Shown: in pieces, positions 26,893-34,954 of the stretch
How the letters are laid out: every line of letters starts with the position of its first letter
How positions within the stretch are numbered: position 1 is the first letter of the stretch
From: Thermotoga profunda AZM34c06
GTDB taxonomy: Bacteria; Thermotogota; Thermotogae; Thermotogales; DSM-5069
Assembly: GCF_000828675.1 (NCBI RefSeq)
Contig: NZ_AP014510.1
Location: forward strand, 1,445,413 to 1,509,412
Direction: 5' to 3'
DNA: 64,000 nucleotides
Notes under the pieces: model-generated
Told to the model about the DNA's origin: nothing
Databases searched by the model: none
Seen by the model: only the letters and a program-made list of their open reading frames with translations
Made by a program: the position numbers and the translations under genes

Positions 26893-26916
26893 AAAATCTA
26901 AGGGGGAGGTGTTATC

Positions 26917-28239
26917 ATGAAAAAAGTTTTGCTTTTTATCTTGATAGTGTTGAGTGCACTTGTCTTTGCAGAGATCACCGTAAGTGTAGTTGCATGTTCC
27001 GATAATGCCGATTCATTAAAATGGTTGGCAGAAGAATTCATGAAGAAAAACCCAGATATCAAAGTTGAAGTCACCACACTGTCTTGGGAAGTACTGTATC
27101 CAAGAATTCTCGCAGATATAAGTGCAAAATCCGGTGCCTTTGACGTCTTCAACTGGGATGTCATGACAGCAGGGGCAGTCAGCCAAGGTTGTGTAGATCT
27201 GTTTGAATTCATTAAGCAAAATCCAGATCTCGTGGATCCAAATTATGATATGGATGATTTATTGCCACTCGCGAAGAATCTGGGCATTTGGGATGGTAAG
27301 CTCGTTGGCTTTCCGTATTTCAACAACACTATGTTGTTTTACTACCGAAAAGATCTCTTTGAAAACCCAAAGTACAAAGAAGAGTTTGAAAAAATGTTTG
27401 GCAGACCGTTAAGAGTTCCAACCACTTGGGCAGAAGCTGTGGACGTTGCAAGATTTTTCACAAAATCTTATAACAAAAATTCTCCAACACAATATGGTAT
27501 AGCCTTGATGTTCCCAACAACACATACAATGTTCTATATGTATTTGATTTTCTTTGGACCGTACAGAAGAAGTGTCGAAGGTTTAAATCGTTTTGGACCA
27601 GTCGATCTTGACTATGGAGATTATTTCACTGCCGACAAAAAACCTGCGTTTGCAAGTGATTTAGGCTTAAAAGCATTTGAAGATATGAAGGCTCTCATGC
27701 CGTATTCACCGGACCCACTTGGATCAGATTATGGAGAAACACTTGAGTACTTTGCAAAAGGTGTAGTTGCGATGGTACCACAATGGACTAATCCATATCT
27801 ACAATTTAAATCTTCACCAGCATTGCAGCCAGCAGATGAAAAGATCGGTATCGCACCAATGCCAGGACGTTCTGTGGCTGGTAACTGGGCTCTTGGCATA
27901 AATAAATTCATCTCACCTGAAAAACAAAGAGCCGCTTTCAAATTCATTCAGTTTGCCACATCAAAATGGGCAGATAAAGAAAAGCTCATCAGATTCGCAA
28001 TCGCTCCTGTGAGAAAATCCACCCTTGAAGATATAGAAGCACAAAAGGCTATACCATGGGTAAAAGTTCTTCCATCGATTTATGCCGATGAAACATTCAG
28101 GCCCAGAATACCAGAAGAACCAAGACTTGAGGATATCAGTAACATTAATTTTGCAAAAATCCTTTCTGGTGAACTTCCTCTAACGCTTGACACACTAAAT
28201 AAGCTGGCAGCCGAGTGGGAAAAAGTCCTTGCAAAGTGA
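26917..28239 (+). CDS. Sugar ABC transporter substrate-binding protein (operon 1)
   Basis: Exported family 1 solute-binding protein, 440 residues. Signal peptide KKVLLFILIVLSALVFA, then the typical VSVVACSDNADSLKWLAEEF start of the mature protein, and the C-terminal APMPGRSVAGNWALGINKF region of carbohydrate-binding members. ATG behind GGGGGAGGTG. It opens an AraR-controlled operon with two permeases. The ligand is probably an arabinose- or xylose-containing sugar, inferred from regulation. No ATPase is encoded with it, so it probably shares a common MsmK/MalK-type ATPase encoded elsewhere. Confidence 0.92.
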   Translation: MKKVLLFILIVLSALVFAEITVSVVACSDNADSLKWLAEEFMKKNPDIKVEVTTLSWEVLYPRILADISAKSGAFDVFNWDVMTAGAVSQGCVDLFEFIKQNPDLVDPNYDMDDLLPLAKNLGIWDGKLVGFPYFNNTMLFYYRKDLFENPKYKEEFEKMFGRPLRVPTTWAEAVDVARFFTKSYNKNSPTQYGIALMFPTTHTMFYMYLIFFGPYRRSVEGLNRFGPVDLDYGDYFTADKKPAFASDLGLKAFEDMKALMPYSPDPLGSDYGETLEYFAKGVVAMVPQWTNPYLQFKSSPALQPADEKIGIAPMPGRSVAGNWALGINKFISPEKQRAAFKFIQFATSKWADKEKLIRFAIAPVRKSTLEDIEAQKAIPWVKVLPSIYADETFRPRIPEEPRLEDISNINFAKILSGELPLTLDTLNKLAAEWEKVLAK

Positions 28240-28250
28240 ATGTGAACTTG

Positions 28251-28280
28251 GGGTAGGCAGCAAGTGCCTACCCTTTATAT
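28251..28280 (+). terminator. Intra-operon hairpin between binding protein and permeases
   Basis: Perfect 9-bp stem GGGTAGGCA / TGCCTACCC (28251-28259, 28265-28273) with a 5-base loop, followed by TTTATATTCTTTTT. It lies just after the binding-protein stop and before the permease. Partial termination here would give more binding protein than permease. Confidence 0.75.
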
Positions 28281-28311
28281 TCTTTTTCCTTTCAAGGAGG
28301 GGACGAAGTTG

Positions 28312-29196
28312 ATGACAGCGCGCAGAAAAACTGGTCTGTTCATGGTATTGCCAGCTATTATTCTTTTTCTCGTTATGACTATTTATCCCTTTGTATATAT
28401 GATCTACAATTCCTTCACAAATCTTGATCTTTCAAAAGCTGGCACAGGTCAATTCATCGGGTTTAAAAATTACACAGACATTATCCGTGATCAACTCGCT
28501 CTTTCTTCAATAGAATTCACTGCTTTAATGGTTTTGATAGCTGTTCCAGTAGAGATGGTTCTGGGTCTGGGGCTTTCTTACTTGATTCGCGGCTTATTTG
28601 CCGAGAAAACTTTGAGATCATTGTTCTTGATTCCCATGATGGTACCTGCGGCAGTCGGAGGTTTTGGTTGGAAAATGTTGTTCAACTTCATATTTGGTCC
28701 TATAAACTACTTTCTAAGTCTCTTTGGGCTACAACCAATCGAATGGTTTGGCAAAATCAACAGCGCTCGCACAGCAGTGATGATCGTCGAAATCTGGCAG
28801 TGGACACCTTTTGTATTTCTTATATTGTACGCCGCTTTGCAAGCCCTGCCAAAAGACATACTTGACGCTGGAAAAGTTGATGGTGCAAGTGGATGGAGGT
28901 TGTTTTTACACATTGAACTACCACTCCTAAGGCCCATACTTTATGTAACTTTATTACTGAGAGTGATAGATGTTTTGAGAACTTTTGATAGTGTTTATAT
29001 GACAACCTATGGTGGTCCGGGTTCGGCAACTTCAACGTGGAGTTTTTACGCTTACAAAGTAACTGTCTCGTATGGTTGGAACATAGGATACGGTTCAGCG
29101 CTTTGCGTAATTCTTGTCATTGTCAGTGGTATTTTGATAAATACTTTAACAAAAATTCTGAACATAGGTAGAGAACTTGGACTTTCCAAGGAGTGA
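28312..29196 (+). CDS. Sugar ABC transporter permease, MalF type (operon 1)
   Basis: Six-helix membrane subunit of a carbohydrate importer with the EAA loop LPKDILDAGKVDGASGWRLF. I start at ATG 28312 after AAGGAGGGG; a TTG one codon earlier is equally possible. The longer frame from 28264 begins inside the terminator hairpin and is rejected. About 294 residues. Partner of the next gene, which overlaps it by a few bases in the longer reading. Confidence 0.92.
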   Translation: MTARRKTGLFMVLPAIILFLVMTIYPFVYMIYNSFTNLDLSKAGTGQFIGFKNYTDIIRDQLALSSIEFTALMVLIAVPVEMVLGLGLSYLIRGLFAEKTLRSLFLIPMMVPAAVGGFGWKMLFNFIFGPINYFLSLFGLQPIEWFGKINSARTAVMIVEIWQWTPFVFLILYAALQALPKDILDAGKVDGASGWRLFLHIELPLLRPILYVTLLLRVIDVLRTFDSVYMTTYGGPGSATSTWSFYAYKVTVSYGWNIGYGSALCVILVIVSGILINTLTKILNIGRELGLSKE

Positions 29197-29201
29197 TCGG
29201 T

Positions 29202-30053
29202 GTGAGTCGAAAAAGAATTATCCAAGTTGTAAGATTTTGTGTGGCATTGATTGTTCTTGCAATTTTTCTGTTTCCCATATACTGGCTTGTTATAACTGCA
29301 TTTAAGCAAGAATCTGAATGGTTCACAGCACCCCCTACATTCTGGCCATCGAAATTCACATTGTCGAATTTCCTTGGCACTGGTTCAACTACTTTTGGTA
29401 CTACAACAACATCAATAGCAGGTATAATTCCTTTTCTGCGTAACAGCGTTGTAGTTGCCACTACAACTTCTTTAGTATCAACTATTATTGCAGCATTTGC
29501 TGCCTATGCAATTTCCAGAACAAAGATAGGTGGTACAGGCCTTGCTGGTTGGTTCATTTCAATGAGATTCTTACCGCCTATAGCGAGTGCTATACCCCTG
29601 TATGTTATCTTTTCAAAGATTTCACTCCTGAACACTTGGTGGGCACTCATCCTTCCTTATCTTGTACCAACTACTGCTCTTTCAATCTGGTTGTTGATAT
29701 CCTTCTTCAACGAAATCCCTCAGGAAATTGAAGAGGCTGCTTACATAGATGGAGCATCGCGAACAAAAGCATTTCTGCAGGTAGTCTTACCTTTGAGCGC
29801 ACCCGGTCTTGCCGCCGCGGCAATTTTGGCTTTCATACAGAGCTGGGGAGAATTCTTGCTCGCACTCGTACTGACAAGTAACGCTTCAGCCCAAACCTTA
29901 CCCGTTTACCTTGGCAGATACATAACTGGCTGGCGAGTTGCCTGGGGACCTCTCTCCGCTGCAGGATTGGTTACAATGTTACCAGTTATAATCTTTGCCC
30001 TTATAACGCAACGCTATTTGATTAGAGGATTAACTCTCGGTGCGGTAAAATAG
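29202..30053 (+). CDS. Sugar ABC transporter permease, MalG type (operon 1)
   Basis: Second permease, about 283 residues, with the EAA loop IPQEIEEAAYIDGASRTKAFLQVVLP and the characteristic MalG-type end (RYLIRGLTLGAVK). GTG at 29202 chosen because AAGGAG ends 8 bases upstream; the GTG at 29193 overlaps that site. Last gene of operon 1. No terminator is visible after it. Confidence 0.93.
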   Translation: MSRKRIIQVVRFCVALIVLAIFLFPIYWLVITAFKQESEWFTAPPTFWPSKFTLSNFLGTGSTTFGTTTTSIAGIIPFLRNSVVVATTTSLVSTIIAAFAAYAISRTKIGGTGLAGWFISMRFLPPIASAIPLYVIFSKISLLNTWWALILPYLVPTTALSIWLLISFFNEIPQEIEEAAYIDGASRTKAFLQVVLPLSAPGLAAAAILAFIQSWGEFLLALVLTSNASAQTLPVYLGRYITGWRVAWGPLSAAGLVTMLPVIIFALITQRYLIRGLTLGAVK

Positions 30054-30396
30054 GCTCAATTTGAACTATTCAAAAATAACTACAATCAGTCCTTTTCACA
30101 TTAACGTATAGTAAAAACTAAAGCAATCACGAGTAAAAACAAGTAACCTGGATCATATCAATAAAGAATCGCTTATTTTGAATTATTTTTACTAAAATCC
30201 ATTTTATACTGGATTTGACTGGTAAAACAGTATTAATGTAGAGTCATATATGTACGTACGTATTCTCTCAAGATCCGCGCGGATTTTTAGGTTCTTTTGC
30301 ATATTTTTCAACTATTTATTTTGATATGTACATTTTATACAGACTCAAAAGTGTAGTGAGGGGAATGTTAGAACACAGAGAGGAGGGATAAAATCC
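30054..30396. other. 343-bp regulatory region upstream of the hydroxyproline-glycopeptide operon
   Basis: No gene seen. It holds the AraR-controlled promoter listed separately and a short dyad TGTTAGAACA (30366-30375) just before the ribosome site. GAGTAAAAACAAG at 30131-30143 is only loosely like the A/G-rich element of the other operons and is not at the same spacing. Confidence 0.75.
30215..30262 (+). promoter_or_regulatory. Promoter and AraR operator of the eight-gene operon
   Basis: TTGACT (30215-30220) and a weak -10 TAGAGT (30239-30244) at 18 bases, followed by the operator TGTACGTACG (30251-30260). The core GTACGTAC is perfect and the outer base differs from the consensus. It places the following GH127/peptidase/glycyl-radical operon in the AraR regulon. 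Confidence 0.75.
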
Positions 30397-31737
30397 ATGA
30401 GAGTTCTGAGAAATCTTTTCATCTTTGTTATGTTATTAGCACTTGCGACTGGAATATTCGGGGCTAAGGTTATCGAATTAACGTTTACCTTCTGGGGAAC
30501 TGATCTTGAAGCACAGGTTGTCAACGAAGCTTGTACAAAATTCAATAAATCGCACCCTAATATTAAAGTAGTACCAATGCACATTCCCGCAAACTATATT
30601 GAAAAACTCACGGCTATGATCGCAGGTGGTACACCACCACACATAGGATATTTATACGAGCCAAATGTTTTGGACTGGGCTTCTAAGGGTATTCTTTACG
30701 ATTTAACAGAAGCAATTAAACAGGACACCCTTCTTTCAAACAAACTAACAGAGTTATACTGGAAATACGATCAGGGAAAGAAAATAGCAGGTATCACGGT
30801 TGCCGCAGAATTTATGATCACATACTACAACAAAGATTTGTTTGACAAGGCAAAAGTTCCATATCCACCAACAAAACCAGAGGAATGGACATGGGACAAA
30901 TTTGTTGAGACTGCCAAGAAGTTGACATTTGACAACAAAGGTAGAAGACCTACTGACCCAGGATTTGACCCCGATAATATTGTACAGTATGGAGCAGTTA
31001 TACCATTATGGTGGTGCCCGTTGATACCATTGATTTGGTCCAATGGTGGAGACATCGCAGATGAGACTGGAACAAAACCGATGATAAACTCTCCCGAAAC
31101 TATGGAAGCTCTTCAAAAGATTTATGATCTTATCTATAAAGATCATGCTGCTGCCCCACCAACTGTGTCCGATGCGTTTCCAAGCACAAACATAGCTTTA
31201 CAAACTGGCCAGGTAGCAATGGTGATCGATGGACAATGGTCAATGCAAGAAGCAGGAGAAATGGTTAAAGAAGGGTCACTCAAACTCGGTTTAGCGCCAC
31301 TCCCATATTTCAAGAAGCCTGTTACTGGTGTAATCGGTACTCCCATAGTTATCTTCAAAGATGCCGTGAAAAGTCCTGAAGTCCTTCAAGCAGCTTTGGA
31401 GTTTCATAAGTTCATTCAAGACCCTGAGAATGTTTTACCGCTTATAAGATGCGGTTTGTGGCAACCCACGACTATCGAGTGGTATACGAAAGAAGAATAT
31501 ATCAAAAAATGGATGGATCCAAAAATACATCCATCTGAGTACAAGGCAGCTGTTATTGACTATTATCCTTATGCAAGAAAATACCCAGTGGCATATTTGA
31601 AAAATTCCGCGGAGATCAACACGATTTTTGGTCAGGAAATGACAAGAATCTTCTATGGAAATGAAGATATCCAAAAAGTGTGCAATGAAGCCGCTGAAAA
31701 ATTAAAACCACTACTCGTCGGAAGGTATGATAAGTAA
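30397..31737 (+). CDS. Sugar/glycopeptide ABC substrate-binding protein (tandem copy 1)
   Basis: Exported family 1 solute-binding protein, 446 residues, signal peptide RVLRNLFIFVMLLALATGIFG, mature start VIELTFTFWGTDLEAQVVNE. ATG behind AGGAGGG. Homologous along its whole length to the next gene, which also encodes a binding protein. A 172-bp stretch in the middle is nearly identical between them (see finding). Two binding proteins feeding one permease pair suggests two related ligands. Ligand inferred, from the operon, to be an arabinosylated hydroxyproline compound or arabino-oligosaccharide. Confidence 0.92.
   Translation: MRVLRNLFIFVMLLALATGIFGAKVIELTFTFWGTDLEAQVVNEACTKFNKSHPNIKVVPMHIPANYIEKLTAMIAGGTPPHIGYLYEPNVLDWASKGILYDLTEAIKQDTLLSNKLTELYWKYDQGKKIAGITVAAEFMITYYNKDLFDKAKVPYPPTKPEEWTWDKFVETAKKLTFDNKGRRPTDPGFDPDNIVQYGAVIPLWWCPLIPLIWSNGGDIADETGTKPMINSPETMEALQKIYDLIYKDHAAAPPTVSDAFPSTNIALQTGQVAMVIDGQWSMQEAGEMVKEGSLKLGLAPLPYFKKPVTGVIGTPIVIFKDAVKSPEVLQAALEFHKFIQDPENVLPLIRCGLWQPTTIEWYTKEEYIKKWMDPKIHPSEYKAAVIDYYPYARKYPVAYLKNSAEINTIFGQEMTRIFYGNEDIQKVCNEAAEKLKPLLVGRYDK
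30800..30971 (+). repeat. Gene-conversion tract, copy 1
   Basis: 172 bases identical to 32180-32351 except for one synonymous change (T30912 against C32292). It codes for AAEFMITYYNKDLFDKAKVP and following residues. The flanking coding sequence is clearly diverged. Confidence 0.9.
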
Positions 31738-31785
31738 TCGGTGTTACTATTTATTCCATTTCAAATTGAAAGGTAGGTGGGTAAT

Positions 31786-33129
31786 GTGAAGTTGAGGTTT
31801 GTCATGATAGTTATGTTAATTTTCACGATACTGGTCTCGGCAAAGGTTATTGAATTGAAGTTTGCCTTTTGGGGAGATGAACTCGAGGCAAAAATCGTGA
31901 CGCAAGCCTGTGAAAAATTCAACCAACTTCATCCTAATATCAAAGTCATACCGATGCACATTCCACAGTATTTGGAGAAACTCTCGGCGATGATTGCTTC
32001 TGGTGAACCACCGCACTTGGCATATCTTGTAGAAAGTCGTGCACTTGGATGGGCAGCACAGGGAATTCTAGTAGATCTGAATGAATTACTCCAGAAGGAT
32101 CCAGATCCAATAATTGTGAATAAATTACCTCAGCTGTACTGGAAGTTCGATGGCGGCAAAAAATTAGCAGGTGTGAGTTTTGCCGCAGAATTTATGATCA
32201 CATACTACAACAAAGATTTGTTTGACAAGGCAAAAGTTCCATATCCACCAACAAAACCAGAGGAATGGACATGGGACAAATTTGTTGAGACCGCCAAGAA
32301 GTTGACATTTGACAACAAAGGTAGAAGACCTACTGACCCAGGATTTGACCCAAAGAATATCGTTCAGTATGGTGCAGCAATCGGTGGTGGAGGAACAAGT
32401 CCGTGGGTTTTGTATCCTCTCTTATGGTCTAACGGCGGAGATATAGTGAGTGAAGATGGAAAACAGGTTATGTTAGATTCCCCTGCAACTATTGAAGCTA
32501 TTCAGAAAATATACAATTTGATTTATAAAGATTATGCTGCCATAGCACCAGCTGCAGCAGATGCCTTTCCGAGTCTGAATGTCGCTTTACAAACTGGTCA
32601 AGTCGCCATGGTCCTTGATGGTCAATGGGCGATGCAAGAAGCTGCACAGATAGCCAAAGAAGAAGGTATGAGATTTGGTGTAGCGCCACTTCCATACATG
32701 AAGACTCCTGTCACCGGAGTGGAAGGGGCACCGATTGGTATATTCAAAGATGCTGTCAAAAATGACCCAGAAGTGTTACAAGCCGCGTGGGAGTTTTATA
32801 AATTCATTCAGAACCCAGATCAAGTTGCAGAAGTGGTCAGAAGCGGTTTGTGGCAACCAACTACACTTGACTGGTACACAAAGGAAGAATACATCAATAA
32901 GTGGCTGAATCCACAGGTACATCCTAAAGAATACAAAGATGCAGTTGTGAATTATTACAAGTATGCAAAACCATATCCAAATGCATATTTGAAGAATGTC
33001 GCAGAAATCAATACAATAGTTGTTCAAGAAATGAGCAGAATTTTCTATGGACAAGAAGATATCGCTAAGGTCTGTAAAGAAGCTGCTGAAAAGATTAGAC
33101 CACTCTTGGCCGGAAGGTATGATAAGTAA
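31786..33129 (+). CDS. Sugar/glycopeptide ABC substrate-binding protein (tandem copy 2)
   Basis: Second binding protein of the operon, about 447 residues, signal peptide KLRFVMIVMLIFTILVSA. GTG at 31786 chosen because AGGTGG ends 5 bases before it; GTG at 31777 overlaps that site. Compared with copy 1 it has a short insertion, IGGGGTSPW, in the ligand-cleft region where copy 1 has IPLWWCP, so specificity probably differs. Confidence 0.92.
   Translation: MKLRFVMIVMLIFTILVSAKVIELKFAFWGDELEAKIVTQACEKFNQLHPNIKVIPMHIPQYLEKLSAMIASGEPPHLAYLVESRALGWAAQGILVDLNELLQKDPDPIIVNKLPQLYWKFDGGKKLAGVSFAAEFMITYYNKDLFDKAKVPYPPTKPEEWTWDKFVETAKKLTFDNKGRRPTDPGFDPKNIVQYGAAIGGGGTSPWVLYPLLWSNGGDIVSEDGKQVMLDSPATIEAIQKIYNLIYKDYAAIAPAAADAFPSLNVALQTGQVAMVLDGQWAMQEAAQIAKEEGMRFGVAPLPYMKTPVTGVEGAPIGIFKDAVKNDPEVLQAAWEFYKFIQNPDQVAEVVRSGLWQPTTLDWYTKEEYINKWLNPQVHPKEYKDAVVNYYKYAKPYPNAYLKNVAEINTIVVQEMSRIFYGQEDIAKVCKEAAEKIRPLLAGRYDK
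32180..32351 (+). repeat. Gene-conversion tract, copy 2
   Basis: Partner of 30800-30971, offset 1380 bases, 171 of 172 bases identical. Both ends are sharp. Confidence 0.9.
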
Positions 33130-33145
33130 TCATTTTGTTTTTATT

Positions 33146-33172
33146 CAGAGGGGGATATTCCCCCTCTGTTTT
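33146..33172 (+). terminator. Intra-operon hairpin after binding proteins
   Basis: Perfect 9-bp stem CAGAGGGGG / CCCCCTCTG (33146-33154, 33160-33168), followed by TTTTAT. It lies 16 bases after the second binding-protein stop and 24 bases before the permease start. Probably partial termination or a 3' stabiliser, as downstream genes have no other promoter. Confidence 0.8.
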
Positions 33173-33195
33173 ATATGGAAGGGGTGTGAAGAAAT

Positions 33196-34077
33196 TTGAG
33201 AAAATTTGAGACAAAATGGGGTATTATGCTCGCTTTACCGGGAATTCTTGGATATTTTCTGTGGGTACTTGGACCGACAATTGCTGCGATATTCATGAGC
33301 TTCACAAACTGGTCACTCGCAGGAAAACCTCAATGGATAGGATGGGAAAACTACACAAAACTTTTCAACGATTTCATATTCAGAAAATCACTTTTTGTCA
33401 CTTTTTATTACGCAATTGGGAGTGTAGTAGCCAGTTTGGTTGTCAGCTTTTTCTGGGCATTGTTATTAAATGTGAAGGTTCCAGGGAGATCACTTTTTAG
33501 AACATTTTTCTTTATACCATCGATTACACCATCTGTTGCAGTTGCAATGGTGTGGTTGACTTTGTATCATCCTCAGTTTGGTTTACTAAATTATATTTTC
33601 AAATCGATAGGTCTACCGGCATTGAAATGGATATACGACGAGAAACAAGTGATACCCGCGTTTATTGTAATGAGTACCTGGACTGTGGGTTATACAATAA
33701 CTATTTTTCTTGCAGGTTTACAGGGTATACCAGAATATCTCTATGAAGCGGCTATGCTTGACGGCGCAACATGGTGGCACAGGCTTTGCCATGTCACAAT
33801 CCCCATGATGACACCTACCATATTCTTTAATTTACTCATGGGTATCATAGGTGCATTGCAAGGTGGATTTACGCAAGCGTACATCATGACCAGTGGTGGG
33901 CCAAATTATGCGAGTATGTTTTACACATACTATATCTTTCTCAATGGATTTCAGTATGGAAAGATGGGGTATGCGTGTGCATTGTCGGTGATTATCTTTG
34001 CAATAATAATATGTCTGACCGTTATTATATTCAGAACATCTCGATACTGGGTTTATTACGAAGCTCTGAGAAAATGA
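33196..34077 (+). CDS. ABC transporter permease, MalF type (eight-gene operon)
   Basis: Six-helix sugar-transport permease, 293 residues, with EAA loop IPEYLYEAAMLDGATWWHRL. TTG start at 33196 behind GAAGGGGTG. Paired with the next gene. No ATPase in the operon. Confidence 0.93.
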   Translation: MRKFETKWGIMLALPGILGYFLWVLGPTIAAIFMSFTNWSLAGKPQWIGWENYTKLFNDFIFRKSLFVTFYYAIGSVVASLVVSFFWALLLNVKVPGRSLFRTFFFIPSITPSVAVAMVWLTLYHPQFGLLNYIFKSIGLPALKWIYDEKQVIPAFIVMSTWTVGYTITIFLAGLQGIPEYLYEAAMLDGATWWHRLCHVTIPMMTPTIFFNLLMGIIGALQGGFTQAYIMTSGGPNYASMFYTYYIFLNGFQYGKMGYACALSVIIFAIIICLTVIIFRTSRYWVYYEALRK

Positions 34078-34095
34078 ATCTTGGGGGTGTATGAA

Positions 34096-34932
34096 GTGGC
34101 AAGAAAAACAAACCTTCTCACAGGTAAGGCTGTTACTTTCATCATATTGGTACTTGGTTCAGTAGTATATTTATTGCCTTTCATTTGGCTTATCAGGAGT
34201 TCCTTGATGTCTTCTGGTCAAATCTTCAGAATGCCACTTGAGTGGATCCCTAAACCGTTCAGATGGCAGAACTATCCGCAAGCCTTGACAGCAATGCCAT
34301 TCTTCAGATATCTGCTCAACACATTGATCGTGTTGTTCTTTGTAGAAGCTGGTACTTTGTTGACAGCTCCAATGGCAGCCTTTGCGTTTTCCAGATTACG
34401 TTGGCGTGGTAGAGATTTGTTATTTTTTGTGATTTTGACTTCTTTAATGATACCTTATGCAGTTACATTAATTCCAACGTTTATCCTGTGGAAATCACTT
34501 GGTTTTGTGAATACTTATCTACCCTTAACAGTCCCTGCTTGGTTTGGTGGTAGCGCCTATTACATCTTTATGTTAAGACAGTTCTTTGCGGGATTACCAA
34601 TAGAACTCGATGAAGCAGCTTACCTTGATGGTGCAACACCCTGGCAAGTTCTGTGGAAAATAGTTGTACCACTTTCAAAACCGGCATTAATAACTGTAGC
34701 TGTTTTCACTTTCTTAGGAGTCTGGGGAGATTTAATGGGACCGATCATCTATTTAAATGACGCAAACAAATACACATTGGCAGTTGGTTTGACAATATTC
34801 CGTGGTGCTTACAGTACAAAGTGGAATCTGTTAATGGCAGCTTCTTCAGTGATAATGATTCCGCCTATCCTGATATATTTCATCGGACAAAATTATTTCC
34901 AGCGCGGTATAGTGATGACTGGAATGAAATAA
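34096..34932 (+). CDS. ABC transporter permease, MalG type (eight-gene operon)
   Basis: Second permease, about 278 residues, EAA loop LPIELDEAAYLDGATPWQVLWK and terminal QRGIVMTGMK. GTG at 34096 chosen because GGGGGTG lies 6 bases upstream; the TTG at 34081 overlaps that site. Directly followed by GH127. Confidence 0.93.
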   Translation: MARKTNLLTGKAVTFIILVLGSVVYLLPFIWLIRSSLMSSGQIFRMPLEWIPKPFRWQNYPQALTAMPFFRYLLNTLIVLFFVEAGTLLTAPMAAFAFSRLRWRGRDLLFFVILTSLMIPYAVTLIPTFILWKSLGFVNTYLPLTVPAWFGGSAYYIFMLRQFFAGLPIELDEAAYLDGATPWQVLWKIVVPLSKPALITVAVFTFLGVWGDLMGPIIYLNDANKYTLAVGLTIFRGAYSTKWNLLMAASSVIMIPPILIYFIGQNYFQRGIVMTGMK

Positions 34933-34954
34933 TTGTGAGGGAGGGAGAGTAAAT

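Larger units (their letters stand above)
26499..26916. other. 418-bp regulatory region upstream of first sugar ABC operon
   Basis: No gene seen. It contains an 8-bp stem (TGTTTTCA at 26512-26519 with TGAAAACA at 26531-26538) without a T tail after araD, an A/G-rich upstream element, a promoter with an AraR operator, and a perfect dyad close to the ribosome binding site; the latter three are listed separately. Confidence 0.8.
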
